The notes below the pieces were generated by a model. It was not told where the DNA came from, did not search any database, and saw only the letters and a program-made list of their open reading frames with translations. A stretch of DNA of 9,718 nt from Savagea sp. (lineage in GTDB: Bacteria > Bacillota > Bacilli > Bacillales_A > Planococcaceae), in assembly GCA_030146155.1 (NCBI GenBank), contig JASLCF010000006.1, positions 1-9,718 of the forward strand. Reading direction: 5' to 3'. Of this stretch, positions 1 through 6,324 are shown piece by piece. Numbering within the stretch: the first letter of the stretch is position 1; each line of letters starts with the position of its first letter. Both the position numbers and the translations under genes were made by a program.

Positions 1-47
1 CAGCATACAAAAAAAGAGAGTAAATAGTAAACTAGAGCCTCGTTCAT
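1..47 (-). CDS. comGG: ComGG, competence pseudopilin (5' fragment, cut by window edge)
   Basis: Only the first 15 codons are inside the window, reading MNEALVYYLLSFFVC. The ATG overlaps the comGF stop in an ATGA junction, the usual sign of translational coupling, and no SD of its own is visible. The identification rests mainly on position: in Bacillales comGG follows comGF as the last pseudopilin gene of the operon. The visible part is hydrophobic, as expected for the membrane or pilin helix of a minor pseudopilin. It shows no G-F type III prepilin cleavage site in these residues, so processing by the prepilin peptidase ComC cannot be judged from this fragment. The rest of the gene lies to the left of the window. 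Confidence 0.6.
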   Translation of the reverse strand, partial: MNEALVYYLLSFFVC

Positions 48-487
48 TGGAGTGGAGGTAAATAAAAGGTTTGATTGTATTCACCTCCATGCAACATTTC
101 AACAGTCAGGGTAAACTCTTTGGCGTCAATGGCATCGATTCTTACCTTGTTAATCCCATGTAATAAGGGAACATGTCCACCATTTAAATGATTCCTCAAC
201 AACAAACCGTATTTTTCAATGGTCAGGACTTCTTTTTCTTCAGCATAAAAAATGATTCTTTGTGTACCACGCATTTCATATGTTTGTACTTGCAGATGAT
301 TTAATTTCCTGTCTAGATGAAGGACAAACATTTCCCATTTGACGCGTTCATTTAAATGCTCAGTGACTGCTGGAGTCATTAACCATTTGGTAAGAACTAA
401 ACTGAATGTTAAAAGTAAACCCGTTACTATTAACGTTATGAGCAGTTCAATAAAAGTAAACCCGTCTTCTTCAGTCATACTTTTCAC
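44..487 (-). CDS. comGF: ComGF, minor competence pseudopilin
   Basis: A 147-residue minor pilin of the competence pilus. The N-terminus has a type III prepilin signal: short charged leader, then GFTFIE at residues 9-14 with Glu at mature position 5, then a hydrophobic helix to about residue 36. ComC would cut after G9. The motif GHVPLL at 104-109 matches a segment typical of ComGF. I chose the GTG at 487 because GGAGGTGA (496-503) lies 8 nt upstream. The next in-frame ATG at 478 is 17 nt from that SD. The longer open frame upstream to 586 is comGE coding sequence read in another frame. The gene overlaps the 3' end of comGE by 17 nt and its stop overlaps the comGG start. In the family, ComGF joins the other minor pseudopilins in a complex that supports assembly of the ComGC fibre. 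Confidence 0.85.
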   Translation of the reverse strand: MKSMTEEDGFTFIELLITLIVTGLLLTFSLVLTKWLMTPAVTEHLNERVKWEMFVLHLDRKLNHLQVQTYEMRGTQRIIFYAEEKEVLTIEKYGLLLRNHLNGGHVPLLHGINKVRIDAIDAKEFTLTVEMLHGGEYNQTFYLPPLQ

Positions 488-770
488 ATTCAACCTCACC
501 TCCATCTGTGGCATAACAAATTTCACGCGTGCCGAACCACTCATAGTGATACAATCTGCCATTACTTTCAAACGTACCCGCTTCAATTCCTTTATATTGT
601 TTCAACTGGCTCGCTCTTACAATCTCTCTTTGAATATCTACTCGATCCTTTTTTGCCACTACTTGTTGTTGCATATGCTGATAAAGAGGAAGTACAGTGC
701 CTAGCAAGAATATAAAAATGAGCAAAGTAACCAAAGCTTCAATAAGAATGAATCCTCTATCATCCTTCAT
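471..770 (-). CDS. comGE: ComGE, minor competence pseudopilin
   Basis: A 99-residue minor pseudopilin. It begins MKDDRGFILIEA: prepilin cleavage is expected between G6 and F7, E11 is the conserved mature Glu5, and a hydrophobic helix runs to about residue 30. The C-terminal domain is small and contains two cysteines (C85, C95). The start at 770 gives the short leader usual in the family and has GAGGT about 11 nt upstream. In-frame ATG (788) and TTG (794) codons further up are possible but less family-like. The gene overlaps the 3' end of comGD by 11 nt and the start of comGF by 17 nt, so translational coupling is likely. ComGE proteins diverge quickly, so the name rests on the prepilin motif plus its fixed place between comGD and comGF. 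Confidence 0.82.
   Translation of the reverse strand: MKDDRGFILIEALVTLLIFIFLLGTVLPLYQHMQQQVVAKKDRVDIQREIVRASQLKQYKGIEAGTFESNGRLYHYEWFGTREICYATDGGEVECEKYD
496..503 (-). promoter_or_regulatory. Shine-Dalgarno site that fixes the comGF GTG start
   Basis: Reads GGAGGTGA on the minus strand, a near-complete match to the 16S rRNA 3' end. It lies inside comGE, 8 nt before the GTG at 487. No other start codon in the comGF frame has comparable spacing. Confidence 0.7.
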
Positions 771-1218
771 GAAAGACAATGACCTCATTTTCAAATTGAA
801 TCACAAATCGAAAAGCTTGTTGTTTAGAATGAAATTGAAAAGTCGTCCCTTTCGATTGCGTATGCACATGAAACTTGCCTTCGCGATTAATTAATAGCCA
901 ATAATTATTGGATTGGGGTGAAATGGACAAACCTTCAGGATATGCAAAATGATCTACTTCTATATTGTTAACTAAAATCTTTACCCCCTCCCCTTCTCTT
1001 CCAAATGAAATTCTTCTTTCTTTATCATTTGCTTTTGCAGCGATGACTTGTTGATAAATGAGTCGCTCTACCCATTCCTTATCACTGACCGTTACAGTTT
1101 GAAGTGTATCTTTCAAATAATAAGGCAATGATAGAGCAGCGAGCACACTCAAAAAAACGAGAACAAGCATCATTTCTACAAAAGTGAAACCTGCCTCTGA
1201 ATGTTGATCAATTGCCAT
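760..1218 (-). CDS. comGD: ComGD, minor competence pseudopilin
   Basis: A 152-residue pseudopilin with the prepilin motif GFTFVE at residues 10-15 (cleavage after G10, Glu at mature position 5). A hydrophobic helix runs to about residue 31, followed by a soluble domain with the GspH/ComGD-like layout. The motif YPEGLSI resembles the ATGLSI segment of B. subtilis ComGD. The ATG at 1218 overlaps the end of comGC by 11 nt and gives a leader of usual length. Its SD (AGGTGAGG) sits very close, so the in-frame ATG at 1236 or GTG at 1224 remain possible. In the family ComGD is a minor pilin processed by ComC and needed for DNA binding at the cell surface. Confidence 0.85.
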   Translation of the reverse strand: MAIDQHSEAGFTFVEMMLVLVFLSVLAALSLPYYLKDTLQTVTVSDKEWVERLIYQQVIAAKANDKERRISFGREGEGVKILVNNIEVDHFAYPEGLSISPQSNNYWLLINREGKFHVHTQSKGTTFQFHSKQQAFRFVIQFENEVIVFHEG

Positions 1219-1537
1219 CCTCACCTTTCTTCTCATCTGCAACCACCAATTCACCTTTAACGATTTCTAGTTTCGTCCCATCTGGACAAGTTGATGAATC
1301 CTTTGGTAAAAATTCCTTTTCAATTAAATCATCAATTGACTCTGGAAACTTTAAATACTCTAGTTTATAGGCTTGTATGCTACCGCTAACCATTTTTTGA
1401 TAAGCATTACATCCCTGTTCATCAACTTTTTTAGAGTACTTAAACACATTCGGAACAGTGATTAATATGAGGACTGCGATAATTAAAAGTACTAACATCA
1501 TTTCGATTAGGGTAAATCCTTTCTCATTTTTGTACAT
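1208..1537 (-). CDS. comGC: ComGC, major competence pseudopilin
   Basis: A 109-residue major pilin of the competence pilus and the clearest pilin in the operon. The leader MYKNEKG is followed by FTLIE (cleavage after G7, E12 is mature Glu5) and a strongly hydrophobic helix to about residue 29. Cysteines C43 (in QGCNAY) and C84 (in TCPDG) match the two cysteines of B. subtilis ComGC, which form an intramolecular disulfide that stabilises the protein. The SD AAGGAGG lies 7 nt before the ATG. The gene starts 12 nt after comGB ends and its 3' end overlaps comGD. Its strong SD, compared with those of comGD and comGE, fits the need for the major subunit in excess. Confidence 0.95.
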   Translation of the reverse strand: MYKNEKGFTLIEMMLVLLIIAVLILITVPNVFKYSKKVDEQGCNAYQKMVSGSIQAYKLEYLKFPESIDDLIEKEFLPKDSSTCPDGTKLEIVKGELVVADEKKGEDGN

Positions 1538-1549
1538 GCTGCTTCCTCC

Positions 1550-2629
1550 TTATAATTGATTAATCAGTTCATACATCGGCAAAAGCATACTGAGATAAGT
1601 AGCAATCACACCTACGCCGAGTACAACAAAAGCCACGGGTTGAATCAATGAAAATAAGATTTCAGTACGGTCAATCATTTGTTCAAGCAACACCTCACTA
1701 TAAATGACTAACTCTTCTCCAAGTAAACTTCTTTTAGCTCCATGTTCAGCAAAACTAGATAAACTAGCTAATAAAAAAGGATGGCGGTCTAAACAATCGA
1801 TTAAAGATTCCCCCTGACTCAATGCTTCATACATTTCTTGACTGATCAGTTGCACGTAAGGATTATATTCTTCTTTCGTTAGGTAAATTAATGCATCCTG
1901 AAGATCTACATTCGCTCTTAATAACCGACCAAACTCTAAAGAAAAGGAATACGTAGCATAATGTTGAATTCCTTTTAAAAGTAGCGGGTTTTTCAAGAAA
2001 AAATGATGGTCTGAAATTCCTTGCTTCACAACTTTCCGGTAAAGATAAATACCGAATACTGCGCTGATGAGTACAAAAGCTAACACTAAATCAGGGCTAA
2101 CCGTCAAAAAATAAGTGATCAGATGAGCAAACCAACTGTCAGAGGACTCTTGATTTTGAAAGACTGTTGCCATACGAGGCAAGAAAAACAACCGGTAGCC
2201 AAAAATAATAGAAACAAAGCAAACGAATAAAACAAAGGGGTAAGTGATTAACTTTTTAAGAAGAGTTGTCAATCTCATTCTTTCCACAGTCATTTGATGC
2301 ATTTGCTCTAAAGCTGTATGAATATCACTTGTTAATCCAGCCGTCACAATGGGTGCAATATTCACTTTGGTTAGGCGTAATTCTTGGAATAATTCGAGAG
2401 GTGTACCTCCTCCTAAGAGAATGGCATGAATACGTTCAGTTAAATCAGAGGTGGATTGAATATGGTGAGGTAGGATTAAAAACAAAGCATCATCTAATGC
2501 ATAGCCTTCTTTCACGAGATGATGTAATCTTTTTAAAAATAAAGGTTCATTTTGTATACGTAACTTTCTTTCTTGTCTTTTAGAGATAAATGGTTGGAAA
2601 AGTTGATGAACTCTCTGGATTGTCTTCAC
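1550..2629 (-). CDS. comGB: ComGB, competence pilus inner-membrane platform protein
   Basis: A 359-residue polytopic membrane protein of the GspF/PilC family, the platform on which ComGA drives pseudopilus assembly. Two type II secretion F domains are visible: one after FLKRL near residue 32 and a second after SFSLEFGRLL near residue 229. Likely membrane segments are at about 128-150, 170-197 and 329-351, and the protein ends with the family-typical PMYELI. The gene overlaps the end of comGA in another frame. A TAG stands directly before GTG 2638, so only GTG 2638 or GTG 2629 can be the start. I chose 2629 because AGGTGA lies 5 nt upstream of it; 2638 has only a weak GGAAG. The first 25 or so residues are basic and not clearly alignable by eye. 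Confidence 0.9.
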   Translation of the reverse strand: MKTIQRVHQLFQPFISKRQERKLRIQNEPLFLKRLHHLVKEGYALDDALFLILPHHIQSTSDLTERIHAILLGGGTPLELFQELRLTKVNIAPIVTAGLTSDIHTALEQMHQMTVERMRLTTLLKKLITYPFVLFVCFVSIIFGYRLFFLPRMATVFQNQESSDSWFAHLITYFLTVSPDLVLAFVLISAVFGIYLYRKVVKQGISDHHFFLKNPLLLKGIQHYATYSFSLEFGRLLRANVDLQDALIYLTKEEYNPYVQLISQEMYEALSQGESLIDCLDRHPFLLASLSSFAEHGAKRSLLGEELVIYSEVLLEQMIDRTEILFSLIQPVAFVVLGVGVIATYLSMLLPMYELINQL

Positions 2630-3566
2630 CTTTTTCACCTACTTCCACACTATCCATTTGTTGAAAGTAATGGTTCAATTGATGAGCAACAGCAATCGAA
2701 AATTCAGCTTCTCGTTGACCTTCATGCGTAGCAATCAAACGTTGTGAAAAAATACCACTTAATGTTTGCTTCAACTCTTCTTTCCTAACCCCTAAGTCTA
2801 ATAAACGGTAAATCACTCCCTCATTGTCCTTGGCATGTACTGTCGTGAGTACGAGATGGCCTGTCAACGCAGCTCTTATCGCTGTCAGTGCAGTGGCGGA
2901 ATCCCTAATTTCACCAATCATAATGACATCTGGAGAATGTCTCAAAATAGCTTTCAAACCAGCATCATACGTAAACCCCGTTTTCTCATTGACTTGAACT
3001 TGCAGTAGATAGTTGACGGGATGTTCAACGGGGTCTTCTAAACTAATCACGTGACGATCTAAAACATTGACACAATAAGTAATCATTGAATAAAGACTCG
3101 TCGTTTTCCCAGAGCCTGTAGGTCCTGTAATGACAACTAATCCTTGTTTTTGAACTAACAATTTTTCGGTTTGTTGCTTCCATTCGGATTGAGTAAATAA
3201 TTGATCTAAAGACATCACATCGTCTTTCTTTTGGAGTCGAATCACTACACTTTCTTCATGCATAGATGGCATCGTAGAAACTCGAAAAGAATAACTTTTG
3301 CCATCCAGCTCTTTTTGAAAAGACCCACTTTGTGCTTTTCTGTGTTCTGTGACATCCAGTTTTGCTAAAAACTTATAATGACTAATCATTCGTTTACCCA
3401 TTGCTTTTGGAATTGTCCTTCTTTTCTGTAAGTGACCATCCTTTTGGTTATAAATCGTATACTCAGTTAAACTAGGATAAAAATGAATATCTGAAGCTTC
3501 CAACTGAATGGCTTCTTGAATTAATTCTGAACTCGCTTGCTCGATGATTAACGTCTGTTCATTCAT
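2580..3566 (-). CDS. comGA: ComGA, competence pilus traffic ATPase
   Basis: A 328-residue cytoplasmic ATPase of the GspE/PilB family that powers assembly of the ComGC pseudopilus. Motifs in order: Walker A GPTGSGKT at 148-155, Asp box VISLEDPVE at 173-181, Walker B DVIMIGEIRD at 213-222, and His box TGHLVLTTVHAKD at 235-247. The N-terminal ASDIHFYP at 24-31 is the usual N-terminal signature. The ATG at 3566 has AAGGAGGGA just upstream. The C-terminus after QRLIAT (275-280) is short and acidic and lacks the cysteine motif present in B. subtilis ComGA, so this copy is somewhat shorter than the 356-residue B. subtilis protein. The last 17 codons are also read in the comGB frame. It is the first gene of the comG operon. 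In B. subtilis the operon is switched on by ComK, but no clear ComK box is visible here. Confidence 0.95.
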   Translation of the reverse strand: MNEQTLIIEQASSELIQEAIQLEASDIHFYPSLTEYTIYNQKDGHLQKRRTIPKAMGKRMISHYKFLAKLDVTEHRKAQSGSFQKELDGKSYSFRVSTMPSMHEESVVIRLQKKDDVMSLDQLFTQSEWKQQTEKLLVQKQGLVVITGPTGSGKTTSLYSMITYCVNVLDRHVISLEDPVEHPVNYLLQVQVNEKTGFTYDAGLKAILRHSPDVIMIGEIRDSATALTAIRAALTGHLVLTTVHAKDNEGVIYRLLDLGVRKEELKQTLSGIFSQRLIATHEGQREAEFSIAVAHQLNHYFQQMDSVEVGEKGEDNPESSSTFPTIYL

Positions 3567-3757
3567 AGCATCCCTCCTTGTCATTAGTATAATGAACAAG
3601 GGACACAAGGAGACCAATAGACACAATTCAGCGATTAGCTTTCGTTTTCAGTCGGATATTTGGATTTTGAGTTTGGATTCATTCAACATGAACGTAAACT
3701 TATTATTTTCTTTTTGACAAAACAATGACAGCTCACAAAAACATTTCCCACTTTGAG

Positions 3758-3787
3758 TTTACATCTTGACTAGTTATCCTTTATAAT
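3758..3787 (+). promoter_or_regulatory. Sigma-A-type promoter of yqgY
   Basis: TTTACA (3758-3763), an 18-nt spacer, then a perfect TATAAT (3782-3787). The start codon follows 46 nt later with a strong SD. A TTGACT at 3766-3771 is only 10 nt from the -10 and cannot serve as its -35. Confidence 0.7.
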
Positions 3788-3833
3788 AGAAACGAGCTTA
3801 TTGTATAGTTTTACATAAGGAGGGACAAAGCAT

Positions 3834-4073
3834 ATGGATAACATGTTCAAACTTTTAGGTTTTTGGACTGGAATTTTCACAGTAATGTTCTACATCGGTG
3901 ACGTAATGGCACCTGTAGTCATTTTCGGTGCAAGCACATTCTTCTTCTTAATGCTCGGATATATGAAACTTACAGAACGTATGTATGTTTACCTTTTCGG
4001 TGCATACTTAATGGTGTTCATGGTAGGATTTAGCTACTATGCAACTTTCTTACACGTTCCAGGCAAGTCTTAA
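3834..4073 (+). CDS. yqgY: YqgY, small DUF2626 membrane protein
   Basis: A 79-residue hydrophobic protein of the DUF2626 family (B. subtilis YqgY), function unknown. It shows the family pattern MFxxLGFWTGIF near the start, TERMYVYLFGAY at about 47-58 and a C-terminal VPG. Hydrophobic stretches at about 8-25, 27-44 and 50-72 suggest two or three membrane segments. AAGGAGGGA lies 8 nt before the ATG. With its own promoter and a terminator straight after the stop, it is a single-gene unit on the strand opposite its neighbours. Codon use favours forms common in highly expressed Bacillus genes, such as CGT for Arg and TTC for Phe. I can assign no activity. Confidence 0.9.
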   Translation: MDNMFKLLGFWTGIFTVMFYIGDVMAPVVIFGASTFFFLMLGYMKLTERMYVYLFGAYLMVFMVGFSYYATFLHVPGKS

Positions 4074-4080
4074 GAAGAAC

Positions 4081-4118
4081 AAAAAAAACAGTTCGCTATG
4101 AGCGGACTGTTTTTTTAT
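4081..4118. terminator. Bidirectional terminator between yqgY and yqgX
   Basis: Arms acagttcgct and agcggactgt (one wobble or mismatch) around a 3-nt loop, flanked by eight A on the left and a run of T on the right. It therefore has a U-tract in both directions and can serve convergent yqgY and yqgX. Confidence 0.85.
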
Positions 4119-4122
4119 TTCT

Positions 4123-4764
4123 CTAAAAGCCATGTAAAAAGGGATTATCATCCTGTTCTAAACCTGGAGAGGTAAGTGGGCCATGCCCCGGGTACAAAAT
4201 CGTATCCTCTTCCATCGTTAAAATATGGCGATGGATGGATTCTAATAATTGTGGCATACTTCCTTCGATTAAATCTGTGCGACCAATACTTTGTCTGAAA
4301 ATGACGTCCCCGACGAAAGCAATTCGTTGTTCTTTTAAATGAAAAGTAATGCTACCTGGGGAATGACCTGGCGTATGATAGATATCAAATGAAAAAGGTC
4401 CAATGGTTAAAGTTGTATCTGCAGGTCCTAAAACCACATCTGCTGGTCTGACCATCACATTTGGGAAGTCCGCATACTTGCCAGAACCATTGAGATTTGG
4501 CTCTTTCAACCACTTCTTCTCTCGTTCGTGTACATATACTGGAATAGAAAATTCATCTCTCACTTCATCTACTGCTCCGATATGGTCAAAATGAGTATGC
4601 GTGAGCAAAATCGCAAGGGGTTGTAACTTTTCACGATGGATCCAATTGATTACTCTCCTTGCTTCGTCACCTGGATCAATAATGACACATTGTTTCGTTT
4701 CTTCTTCATATAATAAATAGCAATTCGTTTGAATAGGCCCTAATGGCATCGTATGAATTTTCAA
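4123..4764 (-). CDS. yqgX: YqgX, metallo-beta-lactamase-fold hydrolase (glyoxalase II-like)
   Basis: A 213-residue cytoplasmic hydrolase of the metallo-beta-lactamase superfamily, closest to the YqgX / hydroxyacylglutathione-hydrolase-like branch. The metal-binding motif THTHFDH is at 55-61. Further ligands are expected at H134 (TPGHSPG), D153 (GD) and H194 (PGHG). It also has the family signature GRTDL at 161-165 and the ending NPFLHGF. The start is TTG at 4764, 6 nt after GGAGGTG, giving an N-terminus (KIHTMPLGPIQ) like that of B. subtilis YqgX. The frame continues upstream only to another TTG at 4779, which has no SD. The substrate is unknown. Glyoxalase II is a common label, but most Bacillaceae lack glutathione, so a different thioester or ester is likely. 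A possible promoter lies just upstream. Confidence 0.88.
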   Translation of the reverse strand: MKIHTMPLGPIQTNCYLLYEEETKQCVIIDPGDEARRVINWIHREKLQPLAILLTHTHFDHIGAVDEVRDEFSIPVYVHEREKKWLKEPNLNGSGKYADFPNVMVRPADVVLGPADTTLTIGPFSFDIYHTPGHSPGSITFHLKEQRIAFVGDVIFRQSIGRTDLIEGSMPQLLESIHRHILTMEEDTILYPGHGPLTSPGLEQDDNPFLHGF

Positions 4765-4770
4765 TGCAAA

Positions 4771-4777
4771 CACCTCC
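4771..4777 (-). promoter_or_regulatory. Shine-Dalgarno site that fixes the yqgX TTG start
   Basis: Reads GGAGGTG on the minus strand, 6 nt before TTG 4764. The first in-frame ATG (4749) is 21 nt away, so the TTG is the better start. Confidence 0.7.
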
Positions 4778-4784
4778 AAACAGT

Positions 4785-4813
4785 ATCGTACTTAATTCGT
4801 TCACAGTTTTCAA
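4785..4813 (-). promoter_or_regulatory. Possible sigma-A promoter of yqgX
   Basis: On the minus strand, TTGAAA (4813-4808), a 17-nt spacer and TACGAT (4790-4785). The -10 has two mismatches, so this is tentative. Placement fits a leader of about 15-20 nt before the TTG start. Confidence 0.4.
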
Positions 4814-4833
4814 TCATAAGGTTCAAAATGCAC

Positions 4834-4862
4834 TCGACAAACCTTTCAGTTATTAGTACAAT
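4834..4862 (+). promoter_or_regulatory. Sigma-A-type promoter of yqgW
   Basis: TCGACA (4834-4839), a 17-nt spacer and TACAAT (4857-4862), each hexamer one mismatch from consensus. It lies about 60 nt before the yqgW start. Confidence 0.65.
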
Positions 4863-4922
4863 AGGATAAGAATATTGCTATTAGGCATTCATTTTTTCGA
4901 ACTGAAAGGAGTGTCGTGATTC

Positions 4923-5102
4923 ATGAACATTTTAGTCGCAATTTTTGGTTTAGTTGCTATCTTTTCCGTTTTCGGAACGTTTGATGCACTTAAACAACGT
5001 AACTACCTTGGAGTTGTTTTCAACGTAGCAAGTCTCGTTGTCTTTGGTGGATTCTCGATTTTAACAATCGTGTTCCAAGGATACCCAGCAACTTTAAACT
5101 AA
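4923..5102 (+). CDS. yqgW: YqgW, small DUF2759 membrane protein
   Basis: A 59-codon gene translated directly from the sequence: MNILVAIFGLVAIFSVFGTF at the start, DALKQRNYLG in the middle and FQGYPATLN at the end. It matches the DUF2759 family (B. subtilis YqgW): one hydrophobic helix at about 3-20, a short polar turn containing Lys and Arg, a second helix at about 31-51, and a GYP motif near the C-terminus. AAAGGAG precedes the ATG by about 11 nt. Like yqgY it has its own promoter and terminator and strongly biased codons (CGT, AAC, GGA), which suggests high expression. Function is unknown. It is divergent from yqgX and convergent with yqgU. Confidence 0.85.
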   Translation: MNILVAIFGLVAIFSVFGTFDALKQRNYLGVVFNVASLVVFGGFSILTIVFQGYPATLN

Positions 5103-5114
5103 TCCAGATTCTCT

Positions 5115-5143
5115 AAACCTCGTAGATGGCTACGAGGTTTTTT
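5115..5143 (+). terminator. Intrinsic terminator of yqgW
   Basis: A perfect 11-bp stem (aaacctcgtag / ctacgaggttt) with a 4-nt loop and a run of six T, starting 12 nt after the yqgW stop. The minus-strand tail is poor, so it acts mainly on the plus strand. Confidence 0.9.
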
Positions 5144-5149
5144 GATACA

Positions 5150-5183
5150 AAAAAAGTATTGTCTTATTCAACAATACTTTTTT
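5150..5183 (-). terminator. Intrinsic terminator overlapping the end of yqgU
   Basis: A perfect 13-bp inverted repeat (core gtattgt / acaatac within A/T runs) with an 8-nt loop. On the minus strand the 5' arm holds the last codons of yqgU and the stop codon sits in the loop; the 3' arm ends in a T run. The stem is A/T-rich, so its strength is uncertain. Confidence 0.7.
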
Positions 5184-6243
5184 CTTGTTTCAGCCATTCG
5201 AATTGTTTGCCACCAAGTTGTATCTTTTCAAATTGCTCCCCGCGTAAGCAAGCCCCTTCTTGATTACAAATCAACTCCGATTGATAAGGCCAATTGGCGT
5301 ATTCTGCAACCACTTCACCGTTCTTTTTATGTAGTAATAGCCATTCATTCGTTAAGTCATCTAGCGAAGAAGGAGAAACTGCTACCAATTCAAGCCACTC
5401 TTCTTCATTTAAAAAAGTGAATGGTAATTGTACATACATGCCATAATTTGAGACTAAACTGGATGACCATTCTTCCTGATGCTCCTGTCGCGACCACTTA
5501 TGAACAAATTGATCCCCTTCTATTACTGTCAGAATCTGCGACGTTTGATATTGTGAGATAAATAATGCAGACGTTTCTAAGTCAACCGTTTCATCTGCCA
5601 ACCAGTTGTATTGTTTCAAACGTCCTCTTGCAATGTCTTCTTCTACCGGGTCAACAAAAAATAAATCATTAGAAGGCCCCCATTGTAAAAATGGATGCGG
5701 GGCATGAATATATTTCTTTTCATGCTCCCGAAGAAGTAATACAAAACTATCGTAGCTCCAATCTGGTTGAAAAGTGCTCACAAACACTTGATTGGGCTCA
5801 GCGATTGACCAATTTAATACGACATCTTGCCCCTCGTAAGGTATTCTCCAAATGAATTGACCTCGTTCATCTAAAAGTATCCATTCGCCCGTTGCTTGAG
5901 TAGAGGCCAGTTGGATAATCATTTGCTGAGTAGAAGGATGAACATGGACATCTACGATAGGCGTTGGAGCGGTATAGATGGTTTCGAATGTCCCCGTTTG
6001 AATATTTCCTTTTCTTAATTCAAATTGTCCTTCATATGCCACACTAAATAAAATATGGAAGCGGTCTACAAATAAATAGACTTGTTGCAATTCTTCACTC
6101 GCACTTAAAGCAATTGGAATCATTTCGGGTTCCTTATCCTGTTTAGGGTCTGCTGCTGAACTAGGCGAATCAGATGGACTACAACTGACTAACACGAATG
6201 ATAAAACACTAATCATCCAAACGATGTATTTCTTATCAATCAT
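5164..6243 (-). CDS. yqgU: YqgU-like lipoprotein, probable beta-propeller
   Basis: A 359-residue predicted lipoprotein. The N-terminus MIDKKYIVWM leads into a hydrophobic segment and the lipobox LVSC at 18-21, so C21 should be lipidated and the protein anchored on the outer face of the membrane. A Ser/Pro/Asp-rich linker (about 22-40) follows. The remainder consists of repeated beta-strand-like segments with recurring Trp and short acidic turns (EWILLDERGQF, EWLLLHKKNGE), fitting the YqgU-like beta-propeller family. Two cysteines near the end (C326, C332) could pair. The start is secure: GAGGAGGG lies 7 nt before the ATG. Function is unknown. It follows the lipoteichoic acid synthase gene in the same direction, separated by a weak hairpin, which allows but does not prove a role at the cell envelope. 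Confidence 0.82.
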   Translation of the reverse strand: MIDKKYIVWMISVLSFVLVSCSPSDSPSSAADPKQDKEPEMIPIALSASEELQQVYLFVDRFHILFSVAYEGQFELRKGNIQTGTFETIYTAPTPIVDVHVHPSTQQMIIQLASTQATGEWILLDERGQFIWRIPYEGQDVVLNWSIAEPNQVFVSTFQPDWSYDSFVLLLREHEKKYIHAPHPFLQWGPSNDLFFVDPVEEDIARGRLKQYNWLADETVDLETSALFISQYQTSQILTVIEGDQFVHKWSRQEHQEEWSSSLVSNYGMYVQLPFTFLNEEEWLELVAVSPSSLDDLTNEWLLLHKKNGEVVAEYANWPYQSELICNQEGACLRGEQFEKIQLGGKQFEWLKQEKSIVE

Positions 6244-6267
6244 TGTCCACCCTCCTCTTTTTCAGCA

Positions 6268-6304
6268 AAAGACATCTCCTCTTAATTACAGAAAAGATGT
6301 CTTT
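6268..6304 (-). terminator. Hairpin between ltaS and yqgU, possible weak terminator
   Basis: A 10-bp perfect stem (aaagacatct / agatgtcttt) with a 17-nt loop. On the minus strand the following T run is short (TTTTGC), so partial readthrough from ltaS into yqgU is plausible. I found no clear promoter for yqgU in this gap. Confidence 0.45.
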
Positions 6305-6324
6305 GTCTTTTTACATTCCTTTTA

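Noticed and set aside
339..704. Plus-strand open frame of 121 codons
   Set aside because: It lies wholly opposite comGF and comGE, has no SD and shows no family-like pattern.
3586..3591. TATACT as a -10 for comGA
   Set aside because: No acceptable -35 lies 16-18 nt upstream, and the start would fall almost on the Shine-Dalgarno, leaving a leader of about 13 nt. It is kept only as a caveat to the hairpin finding.
3659..3679. TTTGGATT direct repeat with 13-bp period in the comGA-yqgY gap
   Set aside because: Only two short copies, off helical phase, with no relation to a promoter I can identify.
3680..3745. Possible ComK box (AAAA-N5-TTTT pair) upstream of comGA
   Set aside because: The closest stretch, AAAC-N6-TTTT near 3687-3700, has the wrong spacing and a mismatch, and no second box lies at an accepted distance. 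ComK control is likely from family knowledge but not shown here.
5142..5420. Plus-strand open frame of 92 codons after yqgW
   Set aside because: It begins inside the yqgW terminator and runs antisense to yqgU, with no ribosome binding site.
5568..5602. TGAAAC followed by CGTC on the minus strand inside yqgU
   Set aside because: The spacer is only 14 nt and the site is inside coding sequence, so it is a chance match.
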